DNA of 64,000 bases. Source: Siphonodentalium dalli (Eukaryota > Mollusca > Scaphopoda > Gadilida > Siphonodentaliidae). A model generated the notes under the pieces. The model saw only the letters and a list, made by a program, of their open reading frames with translations, ran no database searches and was not told the origin of the DNA. Location: the NCBI GenBank assembly GCA_032622095.1, contig CP136067.1, positions 131,443,990-131,507,989 on the forward strand, written 5' to 3'. How positions within the stretch are numbered: position 1 is the stretch's first letter; the number at the start of each line of letters is the position of its first letter. The translations under genes were made by a program, and so were the position numbers. This document shows, piece by piece, positions 55,186 through 64,000 of the stretch.

Positions 55186-55193
55186 TAGGTTAA

Positions 55194-55575
55194 CCCTTTA
55201 CCCAACAAACCGGCCAAAACCGGCCAAATAAAGCTTCAACAGCCTAAAATATCTTCGGTCTGTCTCAATAGAACCATACAAATATGGATATCATTGGAAC
55301 CGGCTCCTTGACCACATTGTGATAGTTACAGTTATGCCCTGTGCCAATGCATTCTCTTATATATGCGAGTCGACCATAGGTCGCCTCGCATATATAATAG
55401 AATGCATTGGCCTAAAAAAAATCTTTTTTTAACATTTTTTCTTACATTCTTTAACAATTTTATAATTTTTAATGTGTTAAGCCAATGCATTCTCTTATAT
55501 ATGCGAGGCGACCTATGGTCGACTCGCATATATAAGAGAATGCATTGGCACAGGGCCCTTCTGTTGGGTAAAGGG
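55194..55575 (+). mobile_element. Hairpin MITE type B, copy 1
   Basis: The left end CCCTTTACCCAACAAACCGG follows TTAA (55190-55193). The right end TGTTGGGTAAAGGG precedes TTGA, a mutated TTAA. A ~145-bp left arm holds GGCCAAATAAAGCTTCAACA and GATATCATTGGAACCGGCTC. Then come palindrome 55344-55410, a ~70-bp core, and palindrome 55482-55548. It carries no genes. Confidence 0.9.
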
Positions 55576-55627
55576 TTGATATACACTATTCTTGTGTCAA
55601 AATATGTGTTATACCGCTGGATCTAGG

Positions 55628-55700
55628 CTTTTGTCCCGTAGCCTAGTGGTGAAGGTAGCTTTGGCCGTGAACGGGAACAATGCAGAATCCAGCAAGTTTG
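55628..55700 (+). ncRNA. tRNA-like head, possible SINE fragment or tRNA pseudogene
   Basis: GTAGCCTAGTGGTGAAGGTA contains TAGCCTAGTGG, a good RNA polymerase III A box (TRGCNNAGTGG). A weak B-box-like GCAGAATCCAGC lies ~40 bp downstream. Intact cloverleaf arms are not evident. It sits 50 bp after MITE B1. Confidence 0.4.
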
Positions 55701-55739
55701 ATATTTTTATATTTTAAATAAGTCGTTGCCGATAAGCAC

Positions 55740-56115
55740 AATATGTAGACGAACAGATGAGTTGGTTGTTCGGTGGTCAAAGCGGGCGTGTCGCTATATG
55801 TCTGGACACGAGTAGTTATTCCAACGTTTGGTGTATCATGCGTCCAAATAAGGTCTGAGATATCATGATACCCTTGTCTATGACGTGTACCATACTATTG
55901 TTTACTATATAATTATACTGGTTTGATTCTCCCTCAACTATACAATGGTTGCTACCAGTCATAACCAATTAAGAATATGATCTTGTTAATTATGCTTTTG
56001 TGTTCTTATACTATATCATTTACATTTCCCACGTACTGTACTTATCTATACAATTTACCATATCGTTACAATCACTGGGGAAAGGAATTTTATACTAGAT
56101 CCGGGAACACATATA
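55740..56115. other. Unassigned stretch
   Basis: No gene or repeat recognised. Confidence 0.25.
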
Positions 56116-56200
56116 ACAATGACTATATTATGTAATATCGGACACTTTCATAGAGTCCAACAAAAAAGTAATTGTGTCGACAAAGTGTATTTAAAAACGT

Positions 56201-56300
56201 AAAAACATCAACATAATTATCACAGCACAGCAGCCAATATAATAAACCACATAAAACATCAACATAATTATCACAGCACAGCAGCCAATATAATATATTT
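56201..56300. repeat. 51-bp tandem duplication
   Basis: AACATCAACATAATTATCAC AGCACAGCAGCCAATATAAT begins at 56204 and again at 56255 without visible change. It is a recent duplication, and the minus-strand frame across it is incidental. Confidence 0.92.
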
Positions 56301-56419
56301 ATTTTTGATTCCCTACATGTATATCCCCAAATTGGCAGACGACACAATGCACAATCGATGTGCCCAATGGGTGCACATCACCACCTTCACCATCTGGGAA
56401 ATTAAACCTGTGTCTAGGC

Positions 56420-56482
56420 ACATAATACACACACGATTCGATAGCGAACGATATGGGTTCACGATTAGATAGCGACTGACAA
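56420..56482 (-). repeat. Family H fragment with two satellite units
   Basis: CATAATACACACACGATTCG ATAGCGAACGAT then GGTTCACGATTAGATAGCGA CTGAC. It has the same order as 46841-46910 but is cut where MITE C11 begins. Confidence 0.6.
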
Positions 56483-56695
56483 GGGCTTTCACTGAATTGT
56501 TGCGAAAACCCTGTGCCAATGCATTATCTTATATATGCGAGTCGACCATAGGTCGCCTCGCATATATAAGAGAATACATTGGGCTAACAAATTTTATATT
56601 ATTTTTTAAATTGTAATAGAATGTAATAACAAAATGAACAAAATTATGAAAAATTGTTAAATAATTTAAGAAATAATGATAAAAAATGATAAAAA
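56483..56695. mobile_element. Hairpin MITE type C, left part only (C11)
   Basis: The inner left arm (CACTGAATTGTTGCGAAAAC) and palindrome 56516-56582 are intact, and the core starts normally. It then stops in ATGATAAAAATTGGC, where a foldback sequence begins. The right palindrome and terminus were not found. Confidence 0.75.
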
Positions 56696-56754
56696 TTGGC
56701 TTTCTTGTCAAATTGTGTTCCATCCTGCCCAACTTTCAATTTGTCACACACACT

Positions 56755-57205
56755 CTTAGAATAAATAGGTATAAATTTTACACAATATGTTGCAATTTTG
56801 ATCTTAAACACAATTGTGTAGAAATGACACATGACATATGTGTCGGTGGAATTTTCTCAACATTGAATATGAGTGAATATGTGAGTATATTATAGTTAGT
56901 AGATGAGATATGTTCTGTTTGATACACAAACCTCGTAAAAAGCTACTATTAATCTGTGTGCTACATTGTGTTTGTGTCAAAACTGAACAGCACACAGTTT
57001 TTAAGTTGCTGCCATATTTTTAATATGGTAGCATTTTATGATGTTTGTGTCTCAAATAGAACATACCTCATCTACTAACTAAAATATACTCACATGTTCA
57101 CTCATATTCAATGTTGAGTAAATTCCACCGACAAATTATGGCGTGTGTCATTTCTACACAATTTTGTTTAAGATCAAAATTAAAACATACGGTGTATAAT
57201 TTATT
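56755..57205. repeat. ~450-bp foldback with ~175-bp arms
   Basis: TTGATCTTAAACACAATTGT, TGTGTCGGTGGAATTTTCTC and TTAGTAGATGAGATATGTTC in the left arm are all inverted in the right arm. There they read GAACATACCTCATCTACTAA, TAAATTCCACCGACAAATTA and ACAATTTTGTTTAAGATCAA. The centre has a further small stem (CTGTGTGC.. with ..GCACACAG). Frames on both strands mirror each other and are not genes. Confidence 0.85.
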
Positions 57206-57206
57206 A

Positions 57207-57705
57207 GCGCGCGCCGCGTGTATACTGTTCTGCAAATTCTTGACAGCTGTGGTCCGATTGGCATTTTATTTATAGATAATTGGTTTTTCCGGTTTAAAAG
57301 TCGAACTGCGCGACCAGGAGGCCGAGTCCGGTAAAAGGTGTAGTTGGGAATTTCAATTTCGTTTATTGTTCTTTACATTATTATGTCAATAATGTTGATT
57401 TTTGGTTTGTGACAAGCTATGTCAATTACCAATAAAAGAAATTTAAAAGATAATTTGTAAGTCTTATATTTCAACTTTTATAGATATGTTTCGTTCTGCA
57501 GCCAACTGGTAATTGTGGTCGGAGATGGCCGAGTCGGCCGCCGGTTCGTTAATTAGGTGTTGGTTGTTATTGTTATTTTAACGGAATTCTGAGTTGGTCA
57601 TTCGCGAAACCAATATATATTTATATTCTATAATTACAAGCATGGGTATATAATATATTATCTTGAGCACATTACCATTTCTGACATTGGTTTTCTTGTA
57701 CACAT
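57207..57705 (+). repeat. Dispersed repeat R4, copy 3
   Basis: GCGCGCGCCGCGTGTATACT starts it. AAAAGTCGAACTGCGCGACC, AATTTCGTTTATTG, ACGGAATTCTGAGTTGGTCA and GAGCACATTACCATTTCTGA follow as in copy 1. It abuts the foldback directly. Confidence 0.8.
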
Positions 57706-58745
57706 TTGTTCTAAGAGTGTCAGGTTATACCAGCACCCAGCACCCGAGAACTTTCCGATGAATGGCAACAAGCCATATTTCGACTAAATCCTGGAAAGTT
57801 ACCCATAATTCTGCTGTGGTTATGGAGTCGATTAATTAGGGCATTACTGAATAACCTCTGGTCTAGCCTGTAATGTCACACATTACTGAGTTTGTATTGT
57901 GGTGTTTGACTTGCAGTATAGACGTGACTATAATACTCTGTTTGAAATTCAATAGCTGGTGACTTGGAACACATATCTACAGTGCGATAAAGGCAACTGT
58001 TTGTCCTGTTTTGAACAGTCAATAACCCAACTATGCGCTCCGAGTAAATGGTATAGACTCTTAATTGGGATGTACACGTAATATCGCATGTTCTGTTGCC
58101 CTCCAACCATAATGTCATAGGCCACCAGACGGAAAGCCATTTACTCCAATTATAACGCGTTTACGGTGTAATTACCACTATCGCGCTTTGATCGCAGTTT
58201 AACCGGAAGTCATGCCTCGCGACCGATTGCTGCTAAACAGTTATTGCTCTGTTGCTAATATTGAGAAAACAGTCTGATTCGCGTTAAAGTGATCTAATCC
58301 AAAGTGGACCGTTGAGTGGAAATAAAATATATTTGCACCAGTTCACCTTACATGTGTGTCCACTGTGACCAACATACATGCCAAGAGATCCCGATTTCTC
58401 ATCGCCCGTGGTCTTCAATGCAAGTTATTCAAACAAACGTATTCTGATCTCTGACCTTAATGAACACAGTGGAAAGTAGATCGGATGATATTGTGATAAA
58501 CCGCGGCTGTTCGTGATAAATTTCGTTGTGACACGTGCAAAAATCCTCCAAAATTATCTTCCATTTTTGCCTATAATGCATGGCATCCACCCAGCATTGA
58601 TTCGCCACCGTTGACTGTTGAATATAGTTCAATTATATAAACACAACCCACCCATTTAGAAGCATTATCTGACACACACACGTATCATTTGTATAGTGCA
58701 GCGGACGGACTCTAAAAGTTCGCTAGCAATATGAATAATGAATAT
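57706..58745. other. Unassigned stretch
   Basis: No gene, tandem or inverted repeat recognised. The short minus-strand frames at 57876-58140 and 58429-58632 have no motif. Confidence 0.25.
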
Positions 58746-58749
58746 AGTC

Positions 58750-59270
58750 ATACGGCACCATACACAGGCTTGTGATACATCATTTTGGAGGTTACGACAT
58801 TGCGCACCAGATAGGACCCGGTGTGAAATATGCAAATGTTGATTGTAAGAGGTTTAAACAGCGATTTTTGCTGAATTTTTCATCTTCAATCTCTCAAAGT
58901 CATCATTTGCATCATTTAGTGTTAAAATGTTATTTGTAACTTTTTTGTGAATTTTGGGTAACATATTTTTTCGTAAATCCAATATACAAGAGACATTGGA
59001 AACCAATGCTGACAAGCTTATTATGGCTTAGATGCCTCAAAAATGGTGTTACTATAGCAACAGAGTGTGATTTCTGAGAATTCTGCAAAATTATTTATAT
59101 TTGTGATAGCGGTGAACTTATTGGTGGATATATTTATATAATAATATTTATATGTTTATATATTTTTTTACAAATGATAGGCTACTATTTCTCAACCGGT
59201 CCTTTCTGGTGCGCAATGTCATATCCGCCAAAATGTTGTATTATACCAGCCTGTGTGTGGTGCCGACGGA
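58750..59270. repeat. Inverted-repeat element, ~73-bp arms
   Basis: TACGGCACCATACACAGGCT, CATCATTTTGGAGGTTACGA and CATTGCGCACCAGATAGGAC at the left are mirrored at 59195-59270. There they read GTCCTTTCTGGTGCGCAATG, CCGCCAAAATGTTGTATTAT and CAGCCTGTGTGTGGTGCCG. The ~370-bp spacer is AT-rich with no coding signal. Confidence 0.8.
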
Positions 59271-59727
59271 CTATTGTGGGATAATCCAGTATTACCACAC
59301 ACATTCTATACCGATCTATTATATATACCCAATTCAGCATAATACAGTCATATTTAAGCATATTATATGAACCCGAAATCCATGTATGTTACTATACAAT
59401 TATGATTATATATATCGTGTTGGTGATCGGAATATAAGGAAACTATGAGTGCTTATACAAATAAACTAATAATCCAACCTCGCTGCATCGAGCACAGCGG
59501 TCAAATGATGACCAGAACTAATTAACATAAAATATACGGATCATGTGTTCGACGATATGCGACCTCCATTATCTGAGTCATAGCAACAAGCTACCCATAG
59601 CAGTCATTAACAATCTTCCCGGGATGATATCAATACCAATATATCATCATTCTAGATTCATTCCGATTCCAGTTTCTATTCTAGTTTCATTCGAGTTAGC
59701 CGATGAGAGTCCATCCGAGAGGCTCCG
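59271..59727. other. Unassigned stretch
   Basis: Nothing recognised. Confidence 0.25.
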
Positions 59728-59731
59728 TTAG

Positions 59732-60111
59732 CCCTTTACCCAACAAAACGGCCAAAACCGGCCAAATAAAGCTTCAACAGCCTAAAATATCTTCGGTCTG
59801 TCTCAATAGAACCATACAAATATGGATATCATTGGAACCGGCTCCTTGACCACATTGTGATAGTTACAGTTATGCCCTGTGCCAATGCATTCTCTTATAT
59901 ATGCGAGTCGACCATAGGTCACCTCGGATATATAAGAGAATGCATTGGCCTAAAAAAACACTTTTTACCATTTTTTCTTACATTCTTTAACAATTTTATA
60001 ATTTTTAATGTGTTAAGCCAATGCATTCTCTTATATATGCGAGGCGACCTATGGTCGACTCGCATATATAAGAGAATGCATTGGCACAGGGCCGTTCTGT
60101 TGGGTAAAGGG
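59732..60111 (+). mobile_element. Hairpin MITE type B, copy 2
   Basis: This 380-bp copy of the 55-kb element is flanked by TTAG on both sides (59728-59731 and 60112-60115). Palindromes lie at 59882-59948 and 60018-60084. The left arm has AACGGCCAAAACCGGCCAAA and GGAACCGGCTCCTTGACCAC. Confidence 0.92.
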
Positions 60112-60115
60112 TTAG

Positions 60116-60936
60116 ACGGGTCGCGATTTATCAACCGTGGCCATCGACATTTCCGGTCACCAAACCCCGCATCTACACATCTGATATTACAATTAAATAT
60201 AAGACTGTGACGAATCCATAACCATACACTAAACTCTTTTTAAATCGGTTACGTCTGCTTCACTTTTACTGACATATCCGTCAGGATACTCCAACATTCC
60301 CAATCGGCCAAGGTCTTCAATAAGGTATGCAAATCAAATTAGAGGCATACTATTTTTCGAGAATCGATGGCGTCATAGAGCACATTACAGCCTTCCTGTC
60401 GTTCATGGTTTTATACGTTACCGCCTACGGCTCAGAACGATGGTGACGCTAACGAGGTATGGAGATAATACGATCTGCAGATTCGAATCAAAGAAGCCCA
60501 AATAATTGATTGAGAAACTTCTTTTTCGGAACTGAATCCTTATGGTTTACGCGTATTTCTGGCAATCCGTGATATCTAATTTGTCAGTTTTGACCGCCCT
60601 CAAGGACATTGACTCCGTTATTACCACTGAGATGTCACGTAGGTACATGTCTCCGGAAATGTGACTGTCGGATGAATGACGGTATCTGTGCGTAATTTAT
60701 TAGCGTCCATTCAACCTCCATGCAGCGCCCTCTCCGTCATCACTGCGATAAACCACTGGCGGAGGGATGGTACTTTGCGGACAGATACATAAATTTGTAC
60801 GTATCGTCGGAACAATATTTAGTCACCTATTATCTTATTTTGACCACCAACAATTGCAATAATGGTATTTTTTTTCGGTATTGATAAGAACAATATGAAC
60901 CGCGCCAGACATAGACATGCATCCTAAAACATAATA
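60116..60936. other. Unassigned stretch
   Basis: No gene or repeat recognised. Confidence 0.25.
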
Positions 60937-61278
60937 ACCAAGAAAACCAATGTCAGAAATGGTAACGCACTCAAGATAATATATTATATACCCATGATTG
61001 TAATTATAGAATATAAAATATATTGGTTTCACGAATGACCAACTCTTAATTCTGTTAAAACAACTAATCCTTCAAATTATTACAACAACTGTATATACGG
61101 CTTATCACTGAAGGTTTCTCATGAATCTCACCAGAATTCCCAACTACAACTTCTACCGGACTCGGCCTCCGGGTCGCAGTTCGTCCCAAAAATCCCATTT
61201 CTATAAATAAAACGCACATGGCCCATGTATACAATGTACCAAGTATCAGCGAAACATTATACACGCGGAGCTCGAAAT
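60937..61278 (-). repeat. Dispersed repeat R4, copy 4 (inverted)
   Basis: AAATGGTAACGCACTCAAGA, ATTGGTTTCACGAATGACCA, ACCGGACTCGGCCTCCGGGT and CCCATTTCTATAAATAAAAC follow the inverse order of copy 3. The middle (about 61060-61130) differs from the other copies. It ends in TATACACGCGGAGCTC. Confidence 0.75.
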
Positions 61279-61435
61279 ACGATCATGTCAGAAATCCTTA
61301 CCAAAATTTATGTCCTTGTTGCAGTGGTATCTCTGTGGAGCGATGTTATAGATAAATCTGCCTTGAGTATGGCGTCCAGTAAGAAAGCCTGTGTATAGTG
61401 TGTCTGTAATTTGCAGAATGTGGTCCCCAGAAGTC

Positions 61436-61832
61436 GGAAGTCGGGATTTGTTTACCCTGTGCCAATGCATTCTCTTATATATGCGAGTCGACCATAGGTC
61501 GCCTCGCATATATAAGAGAATGCATTGGCCTAACAATTTTTTACAATTTTAATAATTTTTTCTTGTATTCTTTAACAATTTTATAAGTTCACCCGTACAG
61601 AGCCCCAGACAAACATGAGCAGACGACACTCTTCTATATGCTTATATATGTGTGTGGGGCTCCCTGCAGGGTAATGGATGTTTTTTTATTTTATGTCCTA
61701 AAAATTGTCAGAAACATTTATTTAAAAAAATGATAAAAAATTGTTAGGCCAATGCATTCTCTTATATATGCGAGGCGACCTATGGTCGACTCGCATATAT
61801 AAGAGAATGCATTGGCACAGGGTAAAAAAAAT
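61436..61832 (-). mobile_element. Hairpin MITE type A, truncated inverted copy 3
   Basis: AGTCGGAAGTCGGGATTTGT and palindromes 61462-61528 and 61749-61815 match copies 1 and 2. The core is reversed (GGGGCTCCCTGCAGGGTAAT at 61655). About 25 bp of the outer left end and ~30 bp of the outer right end are missing, so the termini cannot be functional. Confidence 0.88.
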
Positions 61833-61844
61833 CTATGTCTGCGA

Positions 61845-61945
61845 TAGCGGGCTAGCATCACAAAATTCACCATATGCGGATCTGATTCTGCTTAGGTTTC
61901 ATCTTCTGGGAAATATCTATAGTCTCAAATTAACATTGTTTTTAG
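61845..61945 (+). repeat. Duplicated segment, copy 1
   Basis: CACAAAATTCACCATATGCG GATCTGATTCTGCTTAGGTT is echoed at 63018-63060 (CACCAAATTCACCATCTGTG, CATTCTCTTTAGG). A related TAGTGACGCT(A/C)TCCCGCA string occurs at 61989 and 62980. Confidence 0.5.
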
Positions 61946-62007
61946 TAACTTTTTACTCTTGTGGGAAGTTTCTCTATCGGGTGATTATAGTGACGCTATC
62001 CCGCACA

Positions 62008-62078
62008 GTATAGCCATCACCCAATAGTCATCTCCCAATAGTCATCACCCAATAGTAATCACCCAATAGTCATCTCGC
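62008..62078 (+). repeat. ~14-bp tandem repeat, about five copies
   Basis: CATCACCCAATAGT repeats head to tail with CATCTCCC and AATCACCC variants. Confidence 0.9.
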
Positions 62079-62182
62079 TTATGCACGTCATTTTCTGCAA
62101 ATTAGGTCTGGGGATTTCATTCTCCAGATGACAGACACACTATTGGCAGGCTTGGCAATGAGAAACGTACTGTTTATATTAA

Positions 62183-62567
62183 CCCTTTACCCAACAGAAG
62201 GGCACTGTGCCAATGCATTCTCTTATATATGCGAGTCGACCATAGGTCGCCTCGCATATATAAGAGAATGCATTGGCTTAACACATTAAAAATTATAAAA
62301 TTGTTAAAGAATGTAAGAACAAATGGTAAAAAGTGTTAAAAAAATTTAGGCCAATGCATTCTCTTATATATGCGAGGCGACCTATGGTCGACTCGCATAT
62401 ATAAGAGAATACATTGGCACAGGGCATAACTGTAACCATCACAATGTGGTCAATGAGCCGGTTCCAATGATATCCATATGTGTATGGTTTTATTGAGACA
62501 GACCCAAGATAATTTAGGCTGTTGCAGCTTTATTTGGCCGTTTTTGGCCGGTTTGTTGGGTAAAGGG
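62183..62567 (-). mobile_element. Hairpin MITE type B, copy 3 (inverted)
   Basis: TTAA flanks both sides (62179-62182 and 62568-62571). Palindromes lie at 62210-62276 and 62351-62417. The long arm with GGCCGTTTTTGGCCGGTTTG is at the right, so the copy is inverted relative to the other two. Its right TTAA is the start of a family D copy. Confidence 0.93.
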
Positions 62568-62571
62568 TTAA

Positions 62572-62809
62572 TTACTAAAGCATCATTGGTGAGTAGTTAT
62601 CCCATGGGAAATGCTCAGATAATAAGTTCAACAAACGACCATAGATCTTATTATCTAAACATTTCCCTCAATAAATAGGACTCATTCTGTACTTTTATTT
62701 ATCTGTGATCTGCTTTTTCTACCTGTACATCCCATCAAAATAAAAAAATGGACCAATCCGATGTATACTGTTATAACTGACTGGGAGAATTCACTTAGTA
62801 TATAAAGGG
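62572..62809 (+). mobile_element. Family D TTAA-type element
   Basis: TTACTAAAGCATCATTGGTG, GTAGTTATCCCATGGGAAAT and TTCCCTCAATAAATAGG match the other D copies. The right end is CTTAGTATATAAAGGG, followed by TTAA (62810-62813). Its own CCCTTTCTA start is missing where MITE B3 sits. Confidence 0.65.
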
Positions 62810-62813
62810 TTAA

Positions 62814-63930
62814 AGATTCACTGTCCGATTTGATGCGAAATAATTCAGAATTTCCTAAACCAATTGTATGAAACTCACATTAGACCAGCTGCGGGCTCCG
62901 AACTCATATCGATGTGTTCACAACTACGACAAAAGTCGGACACACTGACCTATGGAACATATCCGAAAATAGTGTGAATTTAGTGACGCTCTCCCGCAAG
63001 GAGGACGATACCGTCACCAAATTCACCATCTGTGAACCTCATTCTCTTTAGGCCTCAACTGCTAAGGGAGATCTAGGATCAGATTAAATTTCCCCAGTTG
63101 AAGCTGGTGATATCAATTGTATTGAACGGACACTAAGTAATCCCATGGATTGTTATCTGGCTCCAGACGACAATCCGCGAGATCGAGTAGTAATCCTCAG
63201 ACCGATGTAATCATATATGCAGAACTATAACGTTTGTATACTGGACATATTACTTCCTTTGGATAGGCACAATCCGACATCGATTTCACGAGAGTGGTCC
63301 CTCAAGTGGCTCAATAAATAAATCACATTTAATGAAACGTGAACCTTTATTTATTACACTATATCTTCTAGTCTGTCTAATATACTACATCCCAGTGACC
63401 TGATTAAATTTGCAACCAAAAATATTTATATATCTGCGATGCTCTAGAAATTCAGTCCAAACGATTGTCACCAGTTGCATATATATACGTATTGATCGAT
63501 TTTACGTGTATACATGGGTTATGTTCTTTGCCTTCGGTCCGTATAGTTGGTAAATGTAGGTATATCTCCCAATTTATTAGGAGATCCGTTTGTAATTATA
63601 ATTAACCTGGCATTGCTGAGGCAAATACTTCAATATTGATGCCAGATATTAAATTTCGAAGCTCATAAAGAGCCAATTTGACCAATACACTTGATTTGCC
63701 ACTCATAATTTCCGTTGCACCTGCAGAATCACGCATTGGTAATGAAAGGTAATATTCACCGACACGTTCGTCATCATTTTAGTACCCTAAAGCTACATAA
63801 TTAACTAACGCCTCGCTCTAAAGTCCATATTCAGTATAATCCAAGCAAATAAACTCACACATCGAACCTGGTTCTGGTAACGCACAAAACAATTTAAACA
63901 AGTCTTGTTGTTATAATATTGTGATGTAAG
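62814..63930. other. Unassigned stretch
   Basis: Apart from the echo of 61845-61945 at about 62975-63095, nothing is recognised. Confidence 0.25.
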
Positions 63931-63939
63931 TCTATGGGG

Positions 63940-64000
63940 AGAGGAGCAACCTAAGTTGTTATAACTTGTGCGCCGATCCCAATTGTACATAAATGCCAAT
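63940..64000 (+). pseudogene. Possible LINE 3' end, similar to 5842-5890
   Basis: GAGCAACCTAAGTTGTTATA ACTTGTGCGCCGATCCCAAT resembles the presumed LINE 3' UTR at 5850-5880. The window ends inside it. Confidence 0.3.

Noticed and set aside
55332..62013. Recurring short proteins reading IYKRMHW or MHSLIYA
   Set aside because: They are translations of the 67-bp palindrome in different frames.
1..64000. Bacterial or phage origin
   Set aside because: No operons, no ribosome binding sites ahead of long frames, abundant MITEs, LINE tails, satellites and microsatellites.

Overview
The window looks like AT-rich, repeat-saturated nuclear DNA from an animal, most likely a marine invertebrate and perhaps a mollusc. 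The organism guess is an inference. It rests on three decayed non-LTR retrotransposon (LINE) tails of a type I associate with bivalve genomes, on a heavy load of short TTAA-flanked inverted-repeat elements, and on the absence of any bacterial or viral gene layout. I could not find an intact host protein gene. Most long open frames are by-products of repeats: a 66-bp satellite, (GT)n, or copies of one 67-bp palindrome.

Layout. 0-3.3 kb: a 66-bp satellite embedded in a dispersed element, then three ~200-bp-scale repeats. 3.3-5.9 kb: LINE debris. 6.3-7.3 kb: a complete hairpin-ended MITE. 7.35-12.36 kb: a ~5-kb palindrome whose arms carry degenerate ~172-bp units built around an AAGATGGCGGCC motif. 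12.6-16.6 kb: TTAA-type elements and a 301-bp tandem array. 16.6-18.8 kb: two related TIR elements that interrupt that array. 19.7-21.4 kb: a dispersed repeat and a minus-strand LINE tail. 22-31.4 kb: hairpins, a 2-kb TIR element, a tandem duplication with striking ~100-bp palindromes, and TTAA elements. 32.2-35.7 kb: a large 32/35-bp satellite with higher-order structure. 35.8-43.5 kb: an inverted-repeat element, a frameshifted LINE tail, and a second complete copy of the 6.8-kb MITE. 43.7-49 kb: (GT)n plus a hairpin, and one GC-rich island with coding-like frames (47.24-48.00 kb). 49.8-62.8 kb: a dense field of hairpin MITEs, tandem duplications and foldbacks. 62.8-64 kb: mostly featureless.

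The most interesting system is a 67-bp near-perfect palindrome, seen about 27 times. It sits in inverted orientation at both ends of an AT-rich core, with CCCTGTG outside. This cassette occurs inside at least three element types with different outer termini. One type starts GTGACCCGCC with 4-bp target duplications (ATAT, ATCT). Two types start CCCTTT and are flanked by TTAA (piggyBac- or Kolobok-like). The palindrome therefore behaves like a swappable end module. Both satellites in the window also appear to have expanded from a short repeat inside a dispersed element. No transposase gene is present, so every such element here is non-autonomous.

All family relationships were judged by eye. Element boundaries are good to a few bases where a target-site duplication is stated, and otherwise to about 10-50 bases.
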